DNA from: Muribaculaceae bacterium
GTDB lineage: Bacteria > Bacteroidota > Bacteroidia > Bacteroidales > Muribaculaceae
Assembly: GCA_023664185.1 (NCBI GenBank)
Contig: JAMPGA010000001.1
Location: 116,209-180,208 of the forward strand
Reading direction: 5' to 3'
Length of the DNA: 64,000 nt
In this document: piece by piece, positions 1 to 11,000 of the stretch
Position numbering within the stretch: position 1 is the stretch's first letter
Layout of the letters: every line of letters starts with the position of its first letter
The notes under the pieces: generated by a model
The model's input: only the letters and a program-made list of their open reading frames with translations
Told to the model about the DNA's origin: nothing
Database searches by the model: none
Made by a program: the position numbers and the translations under genes

Positions 1-753
1 ACGTAGTTTTATGCGCATGAAGCAGTCTTTGGTGTTCTGGGCAAAGTCACCCTTCATGATCCAGTCAAGATAGCTGGGATCTTTCTTGAGCACCTCCTCG
101 GCCAGCTGGCCTTTGTATTTTCCGAAGTTTACCACCTCGCGGTTCTGATCATCGTAGACGAGGCGCCCCATGAAGTCGACATTGCGGTTTTGGCGCGAGT
201 ATTCGCTGAGCCCCTCGATGTCGGCCGGCAGGTCGGGATAGCGCTCTATCTGAGCCTTGAGCACCTCGAGGGTGGCGCGAGTGTCGGCGTTGGCCGAGTG
301 GGCATCCTCAAGCTCCTTGCCGCAATAGAAACGGTAGGCGGCCACAAGGGTGCGCTGCTCTTTTTTGTGGAATATGGTCTGGACATCCACAAACCGGGCC
401 TTGGAGAAGTCAAACTTTACACCTGCCCGCTGAAACTCCTGGTCGAGCATGGGGATATCGAAGCGGTTGGAGTTGAATCCGGCCAGGTCGCAGCCGGTGA
501 GCTCGTTGGCCAGCGAGCGGGCTATCTGGCGGAATTCGGGCTCATTGGCCACGTCGGCATCGGTGATTCCGTGGACAGCCGTGGCTGCCGCGGGAATAGG
601 CATACCGGGGTTGACACGGCGTGTGCGCTCGGTCTCCTCGCCGTTTGGCATCACTTTTATGAGCGATATCTCCACGATGCGGTCGTGGGTGATGTCTACT
701 CCCGTTGTCTCAAGGTCAAAGAATACTATAGGCTTTTTCAGTGTCAGTGGCAT
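1..753 (-). CDS. DEDDh-type 3'-5' exonuclease (DNA Pol III epsilon-like), C-terminus off window
   Basis: The frame stays open to base 1, so the gene is cut by the window edge; 251 residues are visible from the ATG at 753. Exonuclease motif I is FDLETTG (about residues 12-18), motif II lies around AGFNSNRFD (about 91-99), and motif III is HSANADTRA with the general-base His near 153. This is the RNase T/DnaQ exonuclease fold, which removes 3' nucleotides from DNA. It lacks polymerase or GIY-YIG domains in the visible part. It follows dnaN by 41 nt on the same strand, so it is probably co-transcribed with the sliding clamp, which fits a proofreading or repair role. Free-standing DnaQ homologues vary in substrate, so calling it the replicative epsilon subunit would be an over-reach. 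Confidence 0.85.
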   Translation of the reverse strand, partial: MPLTLKKPIVFFDLETTGVDITHDRIVEISLIKVMPNGEETERTRRVNPGMPIPAAATAVHGITDADVANEPEFRQIARSLANELTGCDLAGFNSNRFDIPMLDQEFQRAGVKFDFSKARFVDVQTIFHKKEQRTLVAAYRFYCGKELEDAHSANADTRATLEVLKAQIERYPDLPADIEGLSEYSRQNRNVDFMGRLVYDDQNREVVNFGKYKGQLAEEVLKKDPSYLDWIMKGDFAQNTKDCFMRIKLR

Positions 754-794
754 GGCTCTGCAGTGAGTGGGATAAGTGGTGAGGATACGTTATA

Positions 795-1928
795 TCAGAA
801 GTCGGTCACGTTCATGGGCATGAGGATCATGGTGAGCGTGGTGTCGGGCTTGTCCTCGGAGGGCACTATGACGGCAGGACGCGAGCGGTCGGCCAGACGG
901 AAGATGATATCGTCGGTCCATACGGCTCCGGCCAGCTCGAGCAGATAGCTCGACGAGAAGCCTATCACGAGCTCATTGTCGCCGGTATATTCAGCGGCTA
1001 CTGTTTCTTCGCCCGAGGTGTTGTATTCATTATCGGCAGCCTTGATGGTGAGAGAGTCGGGGCGGACACGGAATTTGATCAGCCCGTGGCCTTCGTCGAC
1101 AAAGAGGCTCACACGGCGCACGGCGGTGGTGAATGTCTGGCGGTTGAGAGTGAGGTCGAAGGGGTTGTTCTTGGGTATCACGCGGTCATATTCAGGGAAT
1201 TTACCCTTTATGAGGCGGCTCTCAAAGGTGAATGTATCGGTCTCGAAGGTCACACCCTGACCAGGCACGAGAGTCACCTTCACCTCATCGTCCTTTGAGA
1301 ATACGGAGCGGAACACGTTGGTCGACTTGTTGGGCAGGATGAACGAGCCAGTCACACCAGGCTCAAAGCTGCGGTCCTCAAACTTCACCAGCTTGCGGGT
1401 ATCGGTGGCTACATAGACTATGCAGTCGGGCTTAATGTCCCAGTACACACCCATCATCTGAGGGCGTATGGTCTCGGTGCCTGTGGCAAAGGCGGTGGTG
1501 TCGAGCGCGCGCAGGATGGTGGAGCCTTTCATCTCCATTACTATATCCTGGTCGGACTGCTGATGCTCCAGGCGGGGATATTCGGCACCGTTGAGACCCA
1601 TGAAGTGATATGAACCGTTGGGGTGTGTCATCTCTATAGAGAGAGTCTCATCGTTGACATTGAAGCGCAGCTCCTGCTCGGGCATCACTCTGAGCAGCTC
1701 TACCACGCGGCGGGCATCGATGCAAAACTCCCCTTCGCCCTCCACATCCATAATGGGGATGCGGCCACACAGCGTGTTCTCGCCGTCGCAGGCTGTGATG
1801 GTCAGGGTCGACTCCCTGATCTCAAACAAAAAATAGTTCAGAATCGTCAGGGCATTTTTGGCATTGATAACCTTGCTCACCGACGATGCAAATGCATGGA
1901 GAGTCTTGCTGGGGACTGTAAAGTTCAT
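795..1928 (-). CDS. dnaN: DNA polymerase III subunit beta (sliding clamp)
   Basis: A 377-residue protein of normal length for the clamp. It starts MNFTVPSKTLHAFAS and shows the three repeated clamp domains, ending with the typical hydrophobic-cleft tail (LTMILMPMNVTDF; the usual end is ...MPMRL). Two copies form a ring that tethers DNA polymerase to the template and recruits repair factors, including Y-family polymerases such as the UmuC-like protein at 14.4 kb. It is divergent from the ApgM-type gene, and a TACTTTTG -7 box lies about 60 nt upstream on this strand. The downstream exonuclease gene probably shares its transcript. Confidence 0.97.
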   Translation of the reverse strand: MNFTVPSKTLHAFASSVSKVINAKNALTILNYFLFEIRESTLTITACDGENTLCGRIPIMDVEGEGEFCIDARRVVELLRVMPEQELRFNVNDETLSIEMTHPNGSYHFMGLNGAEYPRLEHQQSDQDIVMEMKGSTILRALDTTAFATGTETIRPQMMGVYWDIKPDCIVYVATDTRKLVKFEDRSFEPGVTGSFILPNKSTNVFRSVFSKDDEVKVTLVPGQGVTFETDTFTFESRLIKGKFPEYDRVIPKNNPFDLTLNRQTFTTAVRRVSLFVDEGHGLIKFRVRPDSLTIKAADNEYNTSGEETVAAEYTGDNELVIGFSSSYLLELAGAVWTDDIIFRLADRSRPAVIVPSEDKPDTTLTMILMPMNVTDF

Positions 1929-1989
1929 ATATTCAGATTGTTTTAGTTTCGTTTATCACCAATGGCCTCGTAAGGCACATTCTAATCTA

Positions 1990-1997
1990 CAAAAGTA
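1990..1997 (-). promoter_or_regulatory. Candidate -7 box for dnaN
   Basis: Reads TACTTTTG on the minus strand, an exact match to the Bacteroidetes TAnnTTTG element, 62 nt before the dnaN start. No matching TTTG sits at the usual 19-21 nt spacing, so this is a partial promoter match. Confidence 0.4.
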
Positions 1998-2035
1998 ATA
2001 AAATTTTTCAACATACCGCGAACCTCTACATCTAT

Positions 2036-2066
2036 TTTGCCATTCATCTATAAATATGTATATTTG
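2036..2066 (+). promoter_or_regulatory. Bacteroidetes-type promoter for the ApgM-like gene
   Basis: TTTG at 2036-2039, 19 nt spacer, TATATTTG at 2059-2066. Both elements match the Bacteroidetes housekeeping consensus. Transcription would begin near 2071, leaving a leader of about 36 nt that contains GGAGAGGTG before the GTG start. Confidence 0.7.
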
Positions 2067-2106
2067 CGGAGACTGAACCTCGGAGAGGTGAAAATAATTA
2101 TATGGG

Positions 2107-3162
2107 GTGAAAACAAAGAGACTGCTCATTGTGGCTGATGGGATGGAGGGTGAGGCTGTTGCGTCGCTGGACGGGCTCACCACTCTGCAGTATGCCCGCA
2201 CGCCGGCGCTCGATGCTCTGCGCGGGTGTGGGGCTGTGAGGCTACTCCACACCACCCCTGTGGGCATGAAGCCGGGAAGCGAGGTTGCTATTGTGAGCCT
2301 GCTGGGCTACGATGCTAGACGTGTGGCACAGTCGCGCGCGCCGTTTGAGGCGGCCGGGGCGGGATATGTTCCTAAGTCCGGCGAGCTGCTGATGCGCTGC
2401 AATCTTGTAGAAATAGGGGATGATGGGATGATTTCTCCACCACTCAGCCATGACGAGCCCCGGCAAGCCATAGAGCGGCTGAACCGCGAGTGTACCGACA
2501 GACGTGTACGCTTCATCGAGGGTCAGGGTTCGCACCATCTGCTGGCCATAGAGGGTGGAAGTGCTGACATAATATGCACTCCTGCCCACGAGGCGCTGGG
2601 GCGGCCTGCGTCAGACTGCCTGGCGCGTGCAGCAGGCGTTGCATCTTCGACATATACAGCCTTGACACCGATGGAAACGGCAATGTTGGTAAATAAACTC
2701 GCTTTGACCCACCATGTCTGGCCTTGGAGTCCGGGATTTCCGCCCGAGATGAAGCCTTTAGGGATAGACGGCGCAGTGATTACGGCTGTGAATCTCGTCA
2801 GGGGGATAGCCCGTTATGCCGGGCTTGAAATAATAGAGGTGCCGGGCGCCACGGGGGAGCCTGACACCAATTATTCGGGCAAAGCGATGGCCGCGCTGCA
2901 GGGGATAGCCGATCATGATTTTGTGATGCTCCACATCGAGGGTTCCGACACCGCCTCGCATGCGCGCGACATCGGCGCCAAGATCCGCGCCATCGAGATG
3001 ATAGACCGTCTGGTGATCGCCCCAATCGTAAGCTCGCTGAGAGAAGCCCCATATCGGGTGGAGCTTACAGTGACGGCCGACCATCCGACATCGGTGCTCA
3101 CCGGCCTACATCTCCCCCACCCCGTCACGGCCGTAATTGCCTGCCTTGGCCTCAAGAGCTAA
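2107..3162 (+). CDS. ApgM-type phosphoglycerate mutase-like metalloenzyme; possible homoserine kinase
   Basis: A 351-residue alkaline-phosphatase-superfamily protein of the archaeal-type cofactor-independent phosphoglycerate mutase family (COG3635). The metal site DGM is at residues 11-13, the family's nucleophile serine lies in PGSEVAIVSLLGYD, and the C-terminal metal cluster includes HIEGSDTASH and TADHPT. The start is GTG at 2107, because the nearby ATG at 2102 runs straight into TGA. From what I recall of mutant-fitness work in Bacteroides, members of this family serve as homoserine kinase in threonine synthesis; sequence alone cannot separate that from mutase activity. It runs convergently into ogt and overlaps it by 57 nt. 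The fold is certain, the substrate is not. Confidence 0.8.
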   Translation: MKTKRLLIVADGMEGEAVASLDGLTTLQYARTPALDALRGCGAVRLLHTTPVGMKPGSEVAIVSLLGYDARRVAQSRAPFEAAGAGYVPKSGELLMRCNLVEIGDDGMISPPLSHDEPRQAIERLNRECTDRRVRFIEGQGSHHLLAIEGGSADIICTPAHEALGRPASDCLARAAGVASSTYTALTPMETAMLVNKLALTHHVWPWSPGFPPEMKPLGIDGAVITAVNLVRGIARYAGLEIIEVPGATGEPDTNYSGKAMAALQGIADHDFVMLHIEGSDTASHARDIGAKIRAIEMIDRLVIAPIVSSLREAPYRVELTVTADHPTSVLTGLHLPHPVTAVIACLGLKS

Positions 3163-3654
3163 AAGTGAAGATTTTATAGTTTTTCCTCTGGGATGCGACC
3201 CGGCATGGGCGGTGTCGCGGGGCACTGCGGTGTATCCTCCCGTTTCTCCATTTGCGCTTATCACCCTGTGGCATGGCACTATCACAGCCAGAGGGTTGAG
3301 CGAACATGCCCGTGCCACAGCTCTCTGAGAGCCCTTTGGCAGCCCCATCAGCGCCGCAAGCCGGGAGTAACTGACAGTGGAGCCATAGGGGATGGTGAGC
3401 AGTTTGAGCCACACTCTTTGGCAAAACGGAGTGCCCTGGGGGGAGACAGGAAGATTGAATCGGGTGATCTGTCCGGCAAAGTATGCCTGAAGCTGGCACT
3501 CGGCCTCGGCAAGCACATTGAGAGTATCTATGTCCGTCTCTGTCGGAGCCGAGTCGTCGGCCGGCGGTGTCCATGCACAGCGGTTCAGACGCCCGGCTTG
3601 AGCTGTGAGATACAGCGGCCCCAGAGGTGTATGGACTACGGCGTGCATAGCCAT
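3106..3654 (-). CDS. ogt: Methylated-DNA--protein-cysteine methyltransferase
   Basis: A 182-residue O6-alkylguanine-DNA alkyltransferase. It carries the PCHRV active site (acceptor Cys128) after the helix-turn-helix segment PYGSTVSYSRLAALMGLPKGS, and the conserved GETGGY follows. It transfers the methyl group from O6-methylguanine to its own cysteine in a single-turnover reaction. The ATG shares one base with the stop of the upstream GH28 gene (TGATG), so translation is probably coupled. Its last 57 nt are antisense to the end of the ApgM-like gene; the family core is complete before the overlap, which encodes only the tail after LLALE. Confidence 0.95.
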   Translation of the reverse strand: MAMHAVVHTPLGPLYLTAQAGRLNRCAWTPPADDSAPTETDIDTLNVLAEAECQLQAYFAGQITRFNLPVSPQGTPFCQRVWLKLLTIPYGSTVSYSRLAALMGLPKGSQRAVARACSLNPLAVIVPCHRVISANGETGGYTAVPRDTAHAGSHPRGKTIKSSLLALEAKAGNYGRDGVGEM

Positions 3655-5024
3655 CAGGGTATCTGCACCAGGCCGGGAGAGTCTGTTGCCACGATGACCG
3701 GACGCGCATCTGGCTGAGCGGCCTCAACACGGATGTTGGAGAGGGTGATTCCGCTGGTGTGATTCAGCCAAAAGCCCTGAGCCGGGAGTATGCCCCACAT
3801 GGTCGACTCGGGATAATCGGCCACCTTCTCGTCGGTGGGAGCGGCCGTCTCGGGCTGTCCTCCGGCATGGCGTATGGTGATATTGCGTAGTTCCACATTC
3901 TTGACGGGATGACCCTCCAGACCGGTGATGGAGCTGCCACCGGGACCGGCCTGGTCGATGAGGATATCGTGAAGAAGTATGCCCGAAATGGAGCCAATGG
4001 TGTCAATGGGACAGTCGGGGGCGTAGGGGCGTGCACGGTTGGCCAGGCGGATGAATATGGGGCTCTGAGTGCCGCGCACGGTGATGTCGGCAATATCGAC
4101 GTTGCTCATGGTGCCACCGTCGACTATCTCAAGCGATATGGCCGAGTGGCCTATGCCTCCGGGATAGCCGAAGAACTGTGTGGACTGGTCGGCCGAGGGC
4201 TTTACGGTGATACCGCGGATGATGATGTTGCGGAATCCGCCATTGGTCTCGGTGCCGAGCTTTATGGCATTGCAGTGCGACGAGACAGTGCAGTTGGAGA
4301 TGACCACATCCTCGCAGAGCCTGGGTGATGTGGACTTGAGCGTGATGCCGTCGTCGTCGGAGTCGGCTATAAGGTCGCTCACCACCACATCGTGGCAGCC
4401 GTCAAGGTCGAGGGCATCGTTGTTGTAGTTGTTGCGGTTATACACAGTGATGCCGCGGATACTCAAGCGGTCGCAGGCCAGATAGTGTTGCATCCAGCAG
4501 CCCGAATTGCGCAGAGTGATGCCACTGACCGTGATGTCACTACACTGTATCAGTCGCAGCAGGTGGGGGCGTGTTATCCCCTCGTCGTCCCAAGTCAGCT
4601 TAGGGAAGGCGGCGCCACGGCCGTCGATCACACCCTGTCCGGTGATGGCTATATGGCTGGCAGAGTCGGCATAGATGAGCTGAATGGTGGGTGTATGTGT
4701 GCGCAGAGAGCGATAGCTGGTGCTTACGGGAGTATAATCGGCAATATCGGTGGAGCCATACAGAGTGGCTCCGTTTTCAAGGTGAAGTTCTACATTGCTC
4801 TTCAGAAAAATCGAGCCGGTTTTCCAGTCGCCGGCAGGGATGAGCACTCGTCCTCCGCCCTGGACTGCACAGGTGTCGATGGCACTCTGGATGGCGACGG
4901 TGGAGAGATGGAGGGTGTCTGACACAGCGCCATAGTCGGCTATGTTGTAGACAGCGGCCCGAGCCGGAATTGCTGCCAGCGGTGAGGCCAGCAGCATAAG
5001 GAGGGCGGGAAGAAAGCTTTTCAT
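3654..5024 (-). CDS. Secreted GH28-family glycosidase (polygalacturonase-like, pectin-lyase fold)
   Basis: 456 residues with an N-terminal signal peptide (LLMLLASPLAAIPARA) and a right-handed beta-helix. The GH28 hallmarks in order are NNDALDLDGC (N-x-D motif), SDDDGITLKS (paired Asp) and SSHCNAIKLGTETNGG. A clear RIK motif is not obvious. GH28 enzymes hydrolyse galacturonic-acid linkages in pectin, polygalacturonan or rhamnogalacturonan. The start ATG overlaps the sprA stop (ATGA) and its stop overlaps ogt, so it sits inside a translationally coupled operon rather than a polysaccharide utilisation locus. I see no T9SS C-terminal sorting domain, so export to the periplasm is likely. Exact substrate unknown. 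Confidence 0.85.
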   Translation of the reverse strand: MKSFLPALLMLLASPLAAIPARAAVYNIADYGAVSDTLHLSTVAIQSAIDTCAVQGGGRVLIPAGDWKTGSIFLKSNVELHLENGATLYGSTDIADYTPVSTSYRSLRTHTPTIQLIYADSASHIAITGQGVIDGRGAAFPKLTWDDEGITRPHLLRLIQCSDITVSGITLRNSGCWMQHYLACDRLSIRGITVYNRNNYNNDALDLDGCHDVVVSDLIADSDDDGITLKSTSPRLCEDVVISNCTVSSHCNAIKLGTETNGGFRNIIIRGITVKPSADQSTQFFGYPGGIGHSAISLEIVDGGTMSNVDIADITVRGTQSPIFIRLANRARPYAPDCPIDTIGSISGILLHDILIDQAGPGGSSITGLEGHPVKNVELRNITIRHAGGQPETAAPTDEKVADYPESTMWGILPAQGFWLNHTSGITLSNIRVEAAQPDARPVIVATDSPGLVQIP

Positions 5025-8000
5025 CGTGCTAACGAGAGATTAAGGTTGATGCCGAATGAGGTATTGGTGGTGGGATATGAGGTAGAGGAAACGATGGGGG
5101 TATTAATTTGATGGTCGAAGAAGAGACCCACGGTGAGACGGCGCGACATCACATAGTTGGCGGCCATGTTGAGGTTGAAAGTGCGTGTGCCCGATGTGGC
5201 CTGGGTGTAGGCTGTCTCGATGCGGCGTATCAGGGCCTGAGTTTCCGCCAGCGAGAAGTCGGCGTTGAGGGTGAGGTCGTTAGATATGCCTTGTCCTGAG
5301 CCTTTCATCTTCAGCACAGTGTTGAAACCGGTTATCTTGTAGCCCACGCCCAGGGTGAATCCGCGCTGGTTGGCCTCCACTACCTGTCCGGCCGAAGTGT
5401 TGAGGGTGAGAGTGCGAGCATCGCGATATTCGGCCGAGATGGTCATATCGTTTTTAAGAGTGGCCGAGGCACCGATGAGAGGGGCAAACTTCTCGGTTAT
5501 GGCCACCGACGAGATATTGTAGGGCGATGAGGGTATGGGCTCACCGGTCGACTCGTTGAGCGTAAAGCCAAGGTCGGAGTCGGGGGAAGCCTCCATCCAG
5601 TTGAGGAAGGATGAGTAGGAGCCCACGCTATAGGTGCACTGATACACATGGCTCAGGGTGAAGCTCTTGAATATATCGCGCATGCTGCCCAGATAGATGA
5701 GGCCGTCGTAGGTGACACGCCAGTTGGGCAGAGCTGCGGCAAACGAGGGGAACGGATTGAGATACTGCTTGTTGGGGTCGGTGCCACTGTAGGCTGCTAT
5801 GAAGGCCGGGATGAGCACGTCTGACGATGTGCGCGACACACCTCCCACTTCGGGGTTGAAGGGATTTCCGGCATGGATGTTGCCCTCCATGAATCCACCC
5901 ATGGGGTAGTCCAGACCACGGTAACGGGCTTCGACGCGCTGGGCTATCACGGGGATATTGCTCAAGAAGTTGTCGAAGGCGTCGGAGTGATAACCATCGT
6001 CGGCCTTGAAGTGGCGCAGAGCCGTCTTCAGAGCCACGTGGGTCTTGGTGTATGATCCGGCCAGCGAGGTGGGCATGTTGTCATACATGAACTGCACGGA
6101 GCGGGTGCGGTTTTCGGTGCGGTTTGTGGTGAGCACCACCTTGAGCCCCTTGAGCGGCTCGAGAGTCAGCTCGAAATTGAGTTCGTTGGTGCGTGCCAGA
6201 TTAGCCGGCGAGGTCTGACCGTCGTCGGTGATGAGCCATCCGCGCGAGAGTGCCTTGTCGATATAGTCATCGCCGGCAAAACCAAATGCGAAGTCCAGAC
6301 CGGGAGCCATTGGGCCCGCGCTGTGGGTCTGACCAAAGATATTGCCTATCTCGGGACGGAACAGTGGCAGCGACATGGAGCGGGTGTTGCGATAGCGCAC
6401 GGCAAGAGCCCTGGGCGACATGGCAAAGCGCACACTGTAGTCGCGCACCTCATGCCAGAACGAGGGCTTGTCGTTGAGCACCTCTTGGACAGTGAGCCTG
6501 ACATTGTTGGTGCCGCGTGTAAGAATCTCAATTGTGTTGGGGTCTACCACACGGTGCTTTATCGCAAAGGGTGCGCCCTTGTCGTCGACAGCTGTGACCT
6601 TCACCTTGGAGTTGCGCAGGTTGTGGGCCACGGTCAGCGAGGTGTCGGGCAGCAGCGTGTAGGTGCGCTCAAACTTCTTGGGCTTCGGCTTGTTGACGGG
6701 ACCCTTGCGCGCGGCAAAGCGGGTGTTTATGTCTTTTGTAAACTTAAACTTGTTGTAGAGTGTCTCGAAGTTCATGCGCCCGTCGGTGCTGAACGCAGCC
6801 TGGTTAGCAATGGAATTGCCCATCGACACACCATCGACCTCCGAACCGCGGTCCCAACGGTAGGTGGAGTTGTAGCTGGCATTGGCCGTGAGCCAGTCGA
6901 GCGCGGGGATGCGGTTGAACGGCGCGCGGTAGGATGCCACAAACGACTGGTTGTAGCTCCAGGGTGTGCCCATGGAGAGGAGGCTCTGTATCACTGTATC
7001 CTTCCACTCCTTATATTTGTCGGGGAAGAGCTTGCGATTTACCGCTCCCATGGTCTCCTCGATGCGTGCCGAGGTGTTGGAGTTGAAATTCAGCGAAAGC
7101 GATTTGGTGAGATTCCATGTCAGGGCAAACTGGCGATCCCAAATGAAGTTCTTGCTCACCGATACAGGCAGTTGGAAGTCGACGTCGGTCTCCGAGCGGG
7201 TCTGCAGCTCGTAGTAGTATCGGGATATGGTGGTGAGGAAGGATATGGTGGTGGGCAGGTAGTTGAACTCCCACTCCTTCAAAAACTTCAGATTGCGGTT
7301 TTTCGAGTTGATGAATGCAAACGGCTTCCAACCCTTCACATAGGGGGTATAGGTATACTGCAGTGAGCCGCGGTAGTCGTTGGTGTTCTCATACTCGGTG
7401 GTGGGGTCGGAGTGCGACTGCTTGTTAAACGAGAAGTTGAATGTGAAGTTGGCCGGATCCCAGGGCATGGGGTTCTTCGACTTCACGTCAAACTTCAGGC
7501 CCGAGATGGAGAAACTCTTCACCGTAGAGCGCTCCACGGCAAAGGCCTCGATGGAGTCGCGCTGGTGCTGGTTCACACAATCGTCCAGGGCATCCTTGAG
7601 CTTCACATCCTGGTCAAGAGGGTTATAGAGCGGGGTGATCTTCTCGCGTGTCACCGAATAGTAGATGGGAGCGCGGAGCTTGGCCTTCTCGGGGAGGAAA
7701 CGGCCGGCGTCGACCTGCATGGCAAAGTTATACTGCTCATAATCGTCCATGCGGCGGGCATTGAGAGCCTGATCCACCGAGCCGAATCCGGCGGTCTCCA
7801 CATGGGCGCCGAAGTTGAGGGTGGCAATGTCTGAGACGCCGAGATTCACAGTGCCGCGGGCAGCCCAGCCTCCCGAATTGTTGAAGTCGGTCACCTTGAG
7901 CTCGTTGAGCCATACGATACCGTCCTTGGCCACGGGTGAGTTGTTGCGTATACCCACCATAATCACCCTCACATCAGAGAGCGAAGGGTTGCCCATCACG

Positions 8001-11000
8001 CTGATGCGGTTGCGCTCGTTGGCGGGGTCGCGGCTGGTGTAGGCCACGGCAAATCCCACGCCAGGCTGCTGCTCGTTGCGAGCCTTGTTGCGCTCTTTCT
8101 TCAGATTCACCAGAGTCTGTAGATCGAAATCCAGATAGTTGTTGCGCGGCCATACTTCCCAGCGGTCGGATGCGGCATCGGTGTAGTGGCCGGGAGGTGT
8201 CAGATCGAGGGGCACCTCATACTCGTAGTAGTTGCTCTTGACGTCCGAGCCCATGCGCACAAACACCGACAGCTCGCCGGAGCGCAGGTTGGTCATATCT
8301 TCTATGAGCTTTTCAGCGTGCACCCACATCTGCATGCGCTTGTAGTTGCGCAGGTCGAGCAGCGTATTACGATATACAGCGCGGGCGTCGCCGGCCTGGA
8401 GGCCAACAACCTTTAGGGCCATCGACTGCTCGTTGAGCTGCAGTATCTGGCTCTGGCCGGGGTCTTGTATACGTGTCACACCCGGAGGGAGCACATAGTT
8501 TACGGGCTCTCGGTCGGCATTCTCCTCGATGTTTACCACCGATATGTCGAGCTGCCCCTCGGCGGGAGAGTCGCCACGGGTGTTGAGGTTGAAATCGTAG
8601 GAACGCCATTCACCCTTCACCAGCTCGAGAGTGGCAAAGCGCAGATGGGTGGGTGAGCGGAAGCCGGTCATGAACATACGCGCAAAACGTATGGTGGAGA
8701 AGTCGGTGATATTGCCCACCACCTTCTGATAGTCGCTCAAGGGTATCTTGAACTGATACCACACCACCTCCTGTGTAGAGCCGTCGTGGTTGGCCACGAT
8801 GCTCACCTGCTTGTCGGTGATATAGTTTTTGCCCACCTCAAGGTCCTGGGGGCGGATGGATACCTTATACTGGAAATAGCGCTCATACTCGTTGAGGGTA
8901 TTGTCCTGGTTGATATCCTCCACGTCGGGGAGCGAGCGCGACGACTGATAGAGCGGGTCGGGGGCATCGTCGGGGGAGAGTGAGTTGCCCTCCACGCCGT
9001 TGTAGCGCTTGTAGCGCTCCAGCACACCCAGGCGCTGCTCGTCATAGTCATATCCGCGGAAGAAGTGATAGTTGTCGCCGGCAGGGTCGTTGAAGGGAGA
9101 GAAGGCATCTTCCATCATTTCGGCCAGGGCATCGGGGGCAAGCTTGGCGCGCAGACCATCGAGATAGCGGGTGTATGACGAAAAGGTAAACTCATCGTCG
9201 TTGCGCAGACCGTCGAGACCCACGTCCTGTATGGGGCGCGAAGTGGTGCCGTTGTCGAAGGCATAGGTGAGTGAGTTCTGGCGCGACACTCGTCCCCAGA
9301 CTGTGCTGTCCATATACTGCTCATTGCCGTCGACGGGAATACCGTTCTCATACGATTTCAGGCCATCCTTGAGAATATCCTCGCTCACTTCGCCGAAGTT
9401 GAGATACAGGTCGCCTCCGTCGAGATTGTCGGCGTCGGGATCAAGGAAGGGCGAGAGCATCCAGAACTGTATGTACTCGATGTTTGAGGTCTCGAAATTC
9501 GTATTGTCCATCTTGCGCATAATACCGCCCCAGCGGCGCTCGGGATTGAGCAGGTTGCCGCGGTCGTCAATGTCGGTGGCATCGAGGTTGTAGGGGCCGC
9601 GCTCGGTGGGATAGAACGAGAGGTTGAGTGTCTGTATGGTGTTTGACTCTCCGTAGGCCAGCTGGCGGCCGGGGAAAATCTCGCGCGACGTCACCTCGCG
9701 GATGTAGGGGTTGTTCATCTGCTTGGGGTCGGCCTTGATGTAGCCCGGACACATGGAAGAGTTGCGGGCGGTGAACATACGGTCTATGAAATACCAGTTG
9801 AGCAGGGCGCGGTTTTTGCCATAGGCCACATCGTTTGAAAGAGCCGCCTCAGGGAAGAGGGCATCGGCCGAGGGATCGTAAGGCGTGGAGGCCAGGAACC
9901 ATGAGTAGGGGGAGCGCAGGTCTATGCCCACCTGTGTCGACTCAAAGTCGTCGATATAGCTCGAGCCTTTGTTTGAGCCCGACTTCTGGGCATGGGGTAT
10001 GAGCTGGGCAAACTCGGCCTGCACGCTGAGCGTGGAGGGCTGTGTGGCGTTAACTGTGGGTATCTTGCCCAGCAGATTGGTGAGCCACATGAAGCGGGTA
10101 TTATACTGTGTGTTGAGTCCCCAGATAGTATTGTTGACCACCTCGTCGCCAATGTTTACTTTTTCGGTAAGCGACTTCTCGGAGAAGTGCATTATGGTGG
10201 CTCCGACGTTGAAGTCTTTGTTAAACTTGTAGTTGAGGTCGAGGCCAAGGAGGGTTTTGCGCTGGGTTGAGAAGAGCGACTGGTTTTCGAGTGTCACCGA
10301 GATGCTCTGACCCGAGTCTATGATGCTCTGGTTGGTGATGGTGACAATGCCCATGGCATAGTCTACGGTATAGTCGGAGTTTTCGGTGAGGGTGACGCCG
10401 CCGGCTGTGACGATCACCGAGCCGCGGGGCACGTTCATGGCGTTGAGCCTGATCTGCGAGCCCGACGATGCCTGATACTTGCCGGCCAGGGTAAACTTGT
10501 TTTTCTCGGCAAACTGGCGCGCCACCACTATGGTGGAGTCGTAGAGCTCCTGATACACATACTGGCGTGCCAGTTCGGGGTTGCCGATCTTCTTGGCCAG
10601 GTGCTCGCCAAACGGCTCAACCACCGGGAATATCACCTTGCCCTGCGACGATAGGATGGTATAGCCCTCGATAAAGTCGAAGAATCCGTCGGGGTTTGAG
10701 TTTTCGTTGGTGTCGATGCGGTCGAGGTTCATCACCTGGAGCAGCGGCTGGTTTGAGATGGAGGGCACCGGCAGATAGTTGATCTCAGTGCCGGTGGTGT
10801 CGCTCAGATATTTGATGTTGAGGCGGAAGTTCTGTTTCTGCACCTGATATGCTCCGAGCGAGTAGACGTTTTTCATCATCAGGTCCCACATGGGCAGGTG
10901 GGTGTCCACGGTGGTCGACTTGAGCATCTTCAGATATAGCGATTGCTCGGTCGATGTGATGTCGGCCGAGAACTCACCCACCTGATAGACCTTGCCATTG

